DNA from: Zanthoxylum bungeanum
Lineage: Eukaryota > Streptophyta > Magnoliopsida > Sapindales > Rutaceae
Reading direction: 5' to 3'
NCBI GenBank assembly: GCA_019454045.1
Contig: SKCR01001847.1
Span: 62,001-126,000 of the forward strand
Length of the DNA stretch: 64,000 bases
Made by a program: the position numbers and the translations under genes. The notes under the pieces are model-generated. The model saw only the letters and a list, made by a program, of their open reading frames with translations, had not been told where the DNA came from and ran no database searches. Positions 57,180 through 64,000 of the stretch are shown one piece after another. Within the stretch, counting starts at the first letter, position 1. Each line of letters begins with the position of its first letter.

Positions 57180-57540
57180 AAGACTTGCTCAGCTCGGGTC
57201 TGGACCTTGCTCCACCGAGGCTATTCAGTTATCCGGCTCGGGGTCGGGTTACGTCCCACCGAGTCATACATATTGGTCTGGGGATGGAACATTCCTCCAG
57301 AGCCAAGTACGTCTTTCGGCTCGGGGCTGGATAGCGTTCCGCCGATGCCCCTTCATTAATCGGCTCGGGGCTGGATCGCATTCCGCCGAGGCCTCTTCGT
57401 TAGTCAGCTCGGGGGGCTGGATTTCGTTCCGCCGAGGCCATTTTCGGCTCGGGGTCGGGTTACGTCCCACCGAGTCAATACTCACTGGTCTGGGGAAGGA
57501 AACATTCCCCCAGAACCAAGCATCTCTCCTGGCTCAGGCC
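57180..57540. repeat. Gypsy-2 repeat zone 1 (CGGCTCGGGG units, irregular)
   Basis: Irregular copies of a unit built from CGGCTCGGGGCTGGAT and CGTTCCGCCGAGGCC, mixed with GGTCGGGTTACGTCCCACC units. Same words as in the two arrays at 58255 and 58470. Confidence 0.8.
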
Positions 57541-57563
57541 CTCAGGGGCATGCTCAGTATACA

Positions 57564-57965
57564 GGATCCGTGAGAAGCATAGCACAGGGAGGGATGATAC
57601 CCCTGTGGCGATTGCTTACTCCAGTGTTACCGAACATAAGGAGGAACATGCCCTTAATGTGTCGAACACTCTTCTGATCCTCACCTGCCCGATGTAATGG
57701 ATCCGTGGGAAAGCATAGCACGGGGGATAATGACACCCCCGTGACGATTGCTAACTCCAGTGATACCGGGCCTAAGGAGGAACATACCCTTAATATCCCG
57801 GACACTCTTTGATCCATTCATCATCCGGATCCGCGGGAGGCACAGCACGGGGAGGCGTATACCCCTGTGGCGTGTGCCTACTCCAGCGTGGTAAGGAGGA
57901 GCCCTCATACAATACACAGGCTCCCGAGCGAACCGACGTGTAGAGGATGTGCCCTTACCGTTCAT
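57564..57965. repeat. Gypsy-2 tandem array A, about 130-bp units
   Basis: Three copies beginning GGATCCG at 57564, 57699 and 57827 (steps 135 and 128), each with GCATAGCACGGG-like, ACCCCTGTGGCG and ACTCCAGTG words and CCTTAATGT/ATACCCTTAAT. The copies are diverged. Confidence 0.85.
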
Positions 57966-58254
57966 ACGCTCTTCTGATCCGAATCCTGGTTCGCCGGGAC
58001 ACTGAATTGAAAGATTCAGAATTGTGTTTTGGAGGCCTTGGGCAGGACGCTGTTTCGAGGCATCCGTGCTGTTGTTTACACTTGTGAAAAGTTTTACTTT
58101 GGGACAAGTGCTAAGTCACCCCCACCTTTTGATTTTATCTTCGAAAATTTTGTTTTTATTTTTTCGCCGGTCTGGCAGAGGGACGCCCATGCCAGATTCG
58201 GTAGGGCTTCAAAGGTTGATTCACTTCCCTTCTGAATAAGTCCCAGGGATTAAT
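57966..58254 (+). other. Gypsy-2 inter-array segment
   Basis: Unique sequence between the arrays with a C- and T-rich tract (CACCCCCACCTTTTGATTTT near 58110). Overlapping open frames of about 70 residues show no known domain. Nothing more can be said. Confidence 0.45.
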
Positions 58255-58471
58255 CGGCTCGGGGCTGGATTCGTTCCGCCGAGGCCTCTGGATTAATCGG
58301 CTCGGGGTTGGATTTCGTTCCGCCGAGGCCATTTGATTAGTCGGCTCGGGGCTGGATTTCGTTCCGCCGAGGCCACTTGTTCATTCGGTTCGGGACTGGA
58401 TTTCGTTCCGCCGAGGCCACTTGTTTATTCGGTTGGGGGCTGAATTTCATTCCGCCGAGGACACTGGTTTC
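58255..58471. repeat. Gypsy-2 tandem array B, 44-bp units
   Basis: Five copies starting at 58255, 58298, 58342, 58386 and 58430; each is CGGCTCGGGGCTGGATTTCG followed by TTCCGCCGAGGCC and a variable tail. Confidence 0.92.
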
Positions 58472-59355
58472 AGCTCGGGGTCGGGTTACGTCCCACCGAG
58501 CCAGCTCCTTGGTTTGGGGACGTAACATTCCCCCAGGTCCAAGTGCCTTTCTCAGCTCGGGGTCGGGGTACGTCCCACCGAGTCAGCCCTTCGGACTGGG
58601 GACGTAACATTCCCCCAGGTCCAAGTGCCTTTCTCAGCTCGGGGTCGGGGTACGTCCCACCGAGTCAGCCCTTCGGACTGGGGACGTAACATTCTCCCAG
58701 GTCCAAGTGCCTTTCTCAGCTCGGGGTCGGGGTACGTCCCACCGAGTCAGCCCTACGGACTGGGGACGTAACATTCTCCCAGGTCCAAGTGCCTTTCTCA
58801 GCTCGGGGTCGGGGTACGTCCCACCGAGTCAGCCATTCGGACTGGGGACGTAACATTCCCATTCCCCCAGGTCCAATTGTCTTTCTCAGCTCAGGGTCTT
58901 CGGACTGGGGACGTAACATTCCCTCAGGTCCAAGTGCCTTTCACAGCTCGGGGTCGGGGTATGTCCCACCGAGTCAGCCCTTCGGACTGGGGACATAACA
59001 TTCCCCCAGGTCCAAGTGCCTTTCTCAGCTCGGGGTCGGGGTACGTCCCACCGAGTCAGCTCTTCGGACTGGGGACGTAACATTCCCTCAGGTCCAAGTG
59101 CCTTTCTCAGCTCGGGGTCGGGGTACGTCCCACCGAGTCAGCCCTTCGGACTAGGGGACGTAACATTCCCTCAGGTCCAAGTGCCTTTCACAGCTCGGGG
59201 TCGGGGTACGTCCCACCGAGTCAGCCCTTCGGACTGGGGACGTAACATTCCCTCAGGTCCAACTGTCGTTCTCAGCTCGGGGTCGGGTTGCGTCCCACCG
59301 AGTCAGTCCTCCGGACTGGGGAAGTAACGTTCCCCCAGGCCCGAGCATCTCTCAC
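58472..59355. repeat. Gypsy-2 tandem array C, 82-bp units
   Basis: About ten units with starts at 58553, 58635, 58717, 58799, 58887, 58944, 59026, 59108, 59191 and 59273, most 82 bp apart. Exceptions: one unit is 88 bp (a 6-bp ATTCCC duplication), one 57 bp (internal deletion) and one 83 bp. Each unit has CAGCTCGGGGTCGGGGTACG, CCACCGAGTCAGCCCTTCGG and ACTGGGGACGTAACATTCCC. A related half-unit precedes at 58470. Frames open through these arrays in several directions are a by-product. Confidence 0.95.
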
Positions 59356-59760
59356 AGCTCGAGACAGGATCACATGCCACCGAGCACATCATCGTTAGCT
59401 CAGAGGCAAATTTTCTCTCCTCACAATCGAGATTGGATCAGTCAGGGGTCAGGACCCCCAAATCTCTGGTACAGATATTACAGAGGATGAGTCATTTTTT
59501 GGACAAAAAGAGGAACTTCATCTCCTGATGGAACGACCCAAGTAAGCAATTTGTTTTGAGGTGGAGAATCATTCTGAATAGAGTCAGCATCTCCAATAAC
59601 CGAGGATATGAAGATAGAAACAGAAGACTTAGTTGATGGCAAAGACAATTTCTCGGTGATTTCTGGAGCGACCACCAGCAAGGCGATCAGCACACCATCT
59701 TTTTTTATAGTTCCCGGCATCAACTCACAAACTCGTTGTTACCGAGAACTAGGGGACAGA
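59356..59760 (+). other. Gypsy-2 3' region and polypurine tract
   Basis: Ends in GAACTAGGGGACAGA (59746-59760) directly before the 3' LTR, the polypurine tract. An antisense open frame lies at 59478-59723. Confidence 0.7.
59478..59723 (-). CDS. antisense small open frame in Gypsy-2, hypothetical
   Basis: 81 residues starting 38 bases inside the 3' LTR border and running against gag. Text: MMPGTIKKDGVLIALLVV near the start and WVVPSGDEVPLFVQKMTHPL at the end. Antisense genes in this position are described in Tat-lineage elements, so it may be a remnant of one. It matches no domain I can name with confidence. Confidence 0.3.
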   Translation of the reverse strand: MMPGTIKKDGVLIALLVVAPEITEKLSLPSTKSSVSIFISSVIGDADSIQNDSPPQNKLLTWVVPSGDEVPLFVQKMTHPL

Positions 59761-60518
59761 TGTTGATGGTGTTTTTCGGGCACTATGTTATTTAAACAAC
59801 ACGACAGGGGTAAAAGGGGTAACTCTATTGATCGAGACCGTTAAAGCCGACCCGACAACTTAATGGTAAGAGGCCGAGCACTTGAGATCGGATGACCGAG
59901 CATTATCAGATCGACAACAGCATTCTCAGTTCAATGGCTATCATGACCGACCTCATGAAGACCGAGCACATGACGAGGCGTGCTCAAGAAGATAAAACAT
60001 CCTATTCTTGTAGAAAAGGGATAAGTTGTCCTACTTTAACGGGGTAAAGTAATAAGTTAATATCCTAATAGGATAAAGGAAGTAAAGGTAGTTTGAAATT
60101 AGGAACCTTGTGGCAGAAGGAGGTTGACTCAATTAGGAACCCTTGTAAGAGAAGGAGTCTGATTCCTGTTTTTTATTATAAATAGGAGGGTAGAGCACAA
60201 GTTGAGGGCATCATCTGAAAATCATCACAAGAGTGAAAGATTAGAGTCATAAAAGTTCCAATTTGTAAAGAGCCAAGGAGAGGCCTGAGAGGTGCATTTG
60301 AGTAATAAAAAGTATCGCCCTGTTCTTGTCCGTGGACGTAGGTCGGATCCCAAAATCCACCGAACCACGTTAAATCACCTTGTCTGATTGGCGTATTTTC
60401 TTGTTTTCCGCTAAATTTGCTTTTGGTTCCCTATAACCAAACAAATTCACAGTTGAAGGAGGATTCCCTCGGAGGTGATATTCCCATATTGCCCTGAGAC
60501 CAAAATCCACCGTCAACA
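59761..60518 (+). repeat. Gypsy-2 3' LTR
   Basis: 758 bp, TATA box at 60177-60184. Compared with the 5' LTR: TTCAATGG for TTCAAATGG, GGAACC for GGAAACC, one extra T near 60170, one extra A near 60262, and ATCG for ATCA near 60315. Confidence 0.95.
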
Positions 60519-60523
60519 ATACT

Positions 60524-62639
60524 TAAAACTACTTTAGAATATGAGGAATTACAGGACCGACCTGATCTCCCTACCTCAGTCTTAATGCAAAGCCGGTGAC
60601 TATAAATCCATAGATAGAAGTGAAACAACATAATACACGCATAGTACGTAAATGTTTTATAACAATATACAATAAATCTAATACAAGACAACTTATAGAT
60701 CTATGAGACTGTGCAAATGTCCTCATAAACATCGCAAAGATCCAACCTCCACCACTAGATCTACTCATTTATTATTTTAATTTTATAATTTAATAATAAA
60801 AATATTAATTGTAGCGATTAGGTATCACATATATTTTGATTTTAATAGAATATTATACTATATTTTCTGATTATAATAGGTAATAAAAAATTATGTGTAT
60901 TCTTTCCTAAATAATCCTTGATATTATGTAAAAATTAATCAGATAATATAATATATTTTCTTGTTATTGTAGAGTTCTTATTTAATAGATTTATTAATTT
61001 AAATTTATAATTTAATAATGTTTTTTAATTGTAATAGGATGGTATAATATATTTTCATATTATAATACAATTCTTATAAAATTATAATATATATTTTTAT
61101 GGTAATAAGTTTTTTTAATTAATACAAAATAAATTGTAAAAATATTTTAATTTTATAACTATATAATAATATATTAATTGTAGAGGTTAATTGTAAATAT
61201 TAAGTGTTACATACATTTTTTTATTTTAATAAGAGATTATATTTTTTTTATTATAATTGGTTTCTTTATTTTAGTTTTATAATTAATAATAATAAATTAA
61301 AATATTAATTAATTAATTAAATTAATAATTTATTATTTTAATTTTATAATTTAATAATAAAAAAATTAATAATAAAAAAAATTGTAGAAATAATTTAATT
61401 CTATAATTTAATAATAAAAAATTAATTGTATGGATTAGGTTAATTGTAAATAATTTAATAGTGTTTTTTTATTTAAATATGATAGTTTATTATATTTTTT
61501 TGTTATAATAGAATTCTTATAAAATTATAATAAGTATTTTTATTGTAATATGATTTTTATTAAATAGATTTATTAATTTAATTCTATAACTTTAACATGA
61601 AACTGTCACATGACGCGATGAGAAGACTTGTTTAACTTTTATATATATTATATATAAATAGAAGATAGATTATCTTATTAATAAAATAATTTTTTTATTA
61701 ATTTATATAATATGCTTAATAAAATTTCAAATTAAACGAAACTACTACGCACTGCTATACATTTGACTCCACTATTGGGTCCAAGCCGTCTTACTTTATG
61801 GTCAAAGGATGTGAAGAAATTTTCTTCCCCCACTCATTCTCTCTTATCCAATTACTTTTCTCTTTTATTTTTTTTGCCTTAATTTACGTTTCCATTTTTT
61901 TTTCTTTTATTTATTTAATTAATTTATTTCGTTATTTTAATTTTAATTTTATTATTTATTTTATTTTTTCATTTAAATATTTTTTATTTTTATATTTTAT
62001 ATTTTTTACACTCACTTGTCATTAAGGTCTCATCAAGAGCGTCAAGAAATAACCATTGCCATTATTAGCAGACACTTCGTGACTTACACCTCATTCATAG
62101 TACGAAGCTAAATGATAGATTGCTCGTTATAGAACATGTAATCAGTTGTGGTACGAAGTATTAAGTATATCATCAAACACGTCCGGAGGAGACTTTAGAG
62201 GTAATATAAATTAGAATTTGTGTTTTTATATCTTTGTTTGTATTTTTTCCTGTGTATTATTACATGTATTTTTCTCTAAAAATATATTTTGCTAACAAGT
62301 AGTGTTAAATAAATTAATAAAAAATCAAAAGATAAATAAATAAATAAATAAATAATAACAATAAAAAATATAAATAAGATTTATTAAATAAATAAAAGAG
62401 AACATATATATATATAAAGACTATTAAATAAATATAAGAGAAAAAAATAAAAATAAAATAAAAATAACAAAATTTTAATTAATAAAATAAAAATAATAAA
62501 TAAATAATAAAAATCATATATATATGATTTTGGGAATGGGGCAAAAAATTGATGATTGGAGGAGAGGATGCGTCATTGATGATGAAATGAAGAAAGATAT
62601 CTCCACGTTGCAGTTTTCCATAAAGTGGCCGCCGAACTT
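60524..62639. other. AT-rich intergenic region
   Basis: Over 2 kb with very high AT content, many A and T runs and simple repeats (for example TTTATATATATTATATATAA near 61635). No gene or element boundaries could be supported; the open frame 61798-62025 is a T-rich by-product. Confidence 0.6.
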
Positions 62640-62800
62640 CGGTTGGAGTAAAATATAGGCCGTGGGTTCTTAGATGACTAGGGATCTAAAATTCGAAGTA
62701 ATATTATGCTTTTTCTTCGCAATCAAATTTGGACCTCTTGTTTACCTCGAGTCATCTTAACCACTGCATCACGATTCAATTTTGATAATAGGATATCATT
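62640..62800 (-). mobile_element. possible SINE fragment
   Basis: On the minus strand a box A-like TGCAGTGGTTAAGATGACTC is followed about 15 bases on by GGTCCAAATTTGATTGC, which could be a decayed box B. Weak evidence. Confidence 0.3.
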
Positions 62801-62827
62801 AAAATTCTTTTAAATCATTCTCCATAT

Positions 62828-63071
62828 TGTTAACGATATTATAATATCACTCCCTATTATAATTCATTATTTTATGAATATTTCATTTTCAACTATAATA
62901 TCTCTTCCTATTATAATTTTTTATTCTATGAAGATTTCTTTTTCCATTATTAGTGTACATATTTAGGATTTCATTTCCTATTATTGATTCTTGTATTGCC
63001 TATATAAAGGTTGTTGCATTGTAATTATAATCAGATTGAAATACAAAGATTATTCAACTTAATCTCTAACA
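62828..63071 (+). repeat. Copia-4 5' LTR
   Basis: About 244 bp, TGTTAACG...CTCTAACA, so TGTTA and TAACA as inverted ends. TATATAAAGG at 63001-63010 is the likely TATA box. Confidence 0.65.
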
Positions 63072-63299
63072 TGATATCAAACGGTGTTTTCTCTAGGTCC
63101 TGTTAATTATCTGCATTTGACATTCTGGCATTCTGACATTCTGTTTTCGGGAACTTCTGGGTATGTCTATTATTTACCTTGGTTTGGGGCCAAACTATTA
63201 TTTTTTTCAATTTTTTTTGGGGCCACTCTGTCATTTTCATAATTTATGGGCAATTTCATAATTTTCTAAAGTTCTTTTTAGACTTCGACGATTATCTCC

Positions 63300-64000
63300 A
63301 TGGAGAAATCTGACATTTCCCAACCTATTCAGATCCTTCTTAACTGTCACAATTATGTCATATTGGCCCAAGCTATGTGCAGCATTCTCAAGGGCCGTAA
63401 ACTCTGGCGTTATATTACTGGTACTCTCACTGAACCGGTCCAACACAAAACTAAGAGCAACGACGATTTTGCTGATCGCCTTGAAGATTGGGAAAGTCAG
63501 AATCACAAGATTATCACCTGGTTTCGCAACTCCTTCATACCAACCATAAATCTCCAATTTGGCCGCTTTAACACAGCCAAATCTCTATGGGATTTTCTTG
63601 CTCACCGCTATACGACCACATATTTATCTCATCAGTATCAGTTGATTTTTCGCGTCCATCAAATGCGTCAGGAACCTGGCCAATCTATTACAGAATTTCA
63701 TTCTCAAATGTAGTTTCTCTGGGATCAATTGATTTCATTCTCAAATGTAGTTTCTCTGGGATCAATTGACTCTCTCTGAGCCATAATGGGACAATCTTAC
63801 TGATGTTGTCAAATTCACAACCTACAGAGATCGAAAAAGACTGATTCAGTTTCTCATGGCTCTTGATACCACGTTTGAACCCACTCGAGCCTCATTTCTC
63901 CATCAAACTCCACTGTCCACTCTCGACTCCGCCATTGATAAACTTATTTCGGAAGAAACTCATCACTCCACTGGCCGGATACAGAATAAAGATATCGTAC
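63300..64000 (+). pseudogene. Copia-4 gag
   Basis: The open part (63300-63713, 137 residues) is a Copia gag N-terminus: SQPIQILLNCHNYVIL, SILKGRKLWRYITGTL, WESQNHKIITWFRNSF, AKSLWDFLAHRYT and QEPGQSITEFHSQM, as in gag-polypeptide (UBN2-like) proteins. A stop TAG follows, and a 37-bp tandem duplication (63696-63770) shifts the remainder; later pieces show more stops. Confidence 0.8.
63696..63770. repeat. 37-bp tandem duplication in Copia-4 gag
   Basis: ATTTCATTCTCAAATGTAGT and the 17 bases after it occur twice without any difference. It adds 37 bp, not a multiple of three. Confidence 0.95.

Larger units (their letters stand above)
54664..60518 (+). mobile_element. Gypsy-2, young gag-only LTR retrotransposon
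   Basis: 5855 bp with identical-length LTRs (54664-55421 and 59761-60518), perfect 5-bp target duplication ATACT (54659-54663 and 60519-60523), PBS, a gag gene (55523-57031) and no protease, polymerase or integrase. The LTRs differ by one substitution and four single-base indels in 758 bp by eye. Inner sequence 57180-59360 is mostly tandem repeats. The gag type and repeats between coding part and 3' LTR recall the Tat lineage. Non-autonomous: it must have been moved by enzymes of a relative. Confidence 0.95.
62828..64000 (+). mobile_element. Copia-4, 5' end of a Copia element, right end outside the window
   Basis: 5' LTR 62828-63071, a decayed PBS TGATATCAAAC at 63072 (compare TGGTATCAGAGC) and gag from 63300. 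Plus orientation. Confidence 0.75.

Noticed and set aside
58377..59327. Long open frames in both directions at 58377-59327 with Ser/Gly/Pro-rich text
   Set aside because: Translation of the 82-bp repeats, open in several frames at once; no start context or domain.
58553..59355. Regular repeats that might suggest a CRISPR array
   Set aside because: Units are contiguous with no unique spacers, inside a plant retrotransposon.
61798..62025. Hydrophobic 75-residue open frame
   Set aside because: Phe/Ile/Tyr-rich by-product of T-rich DNA; no homologous feature.

Overview
The window is plant nuclear DNA, most likely from a eudicot. It has two spliced host genes with GT-AG introns, tRNA-derived SINEs inside introns, hAT-type MITEs, a Mutator-like element, and Copia and Ty3/Gypsy LTR retrotransposons nested in one another. 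Only about 2% is host coding sequence. No tRNA, rRNA, CRISPR or prokaryotic features were seen.

Layout: 1-10004 is a decayed minus-strand Copia element (Copia-1; its left LTR is cut by the window edge), itself carrying a hAT MITE (4480-5232) that holds an OPA3-like exon. 10005-12463 holds LTR-like sequence and the 3' end of an older plus-strand Copia. 13128-13930 is a second MITE of the same family, carrying a different host fragment, an exon resembling NADPH-cytochrome P450 reductase. 14359-18024 is an intact seven-exon pyrroline-5-carboxylate reductase gene (plus strand, 275 aa) with two SINEs and a small fold-back element in its introns.

19215-52324 is a nest. The outer shell is a Mutator-like element (TIRs, near-perfect 9-bp target duplication) with a plus-strand transposase and a convergent, decayed Ulp1/C48-type protease gene. 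Its transposase is split by an Athila-like Gypsy element (E1; outer LTRs 20907-22870 and 46372-48256, both flanked by TTTTA). Inside E1 lie a second, deletion-derived relative (E2, 28807-36592) and a Copia element (Copia-2, 36593-45458). E1 and E2 both carry, between integrase and 3' LTR where Athila elements usually have an env-like gene, the same two sense-strand extra genes: a small cysteine-containing basic protein resembling the cysteine-rich nucleic-acid-binding proteins of carlaviruses and relatives, and a LOG-family (cytokinin riboside monophosphate phosphoribohydrolase) protein ending in a basic stretch and an LDLNL tail. E1 keeps the first open and has a broken second; E2 keeps the second open (217 aa) and has a stop in the first. 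This two-gene cargo is the best candidate for an undescribed system.

53221-54307 is a two-exon minus-strand SAM-dependent methyltransferase (263 aa). Only 356 bp upstream of its start codon lies a very young gag-only Gypsy element (54664-60518; 758-bp LTRs differing at five places; 5-bp target duplication ATACT) whose interior is filled with three kinds of tandem repeat. After a long AT-rich stretch, the window ends in the 5' LTR and gag of another Copia element (from 62828, plus strand).
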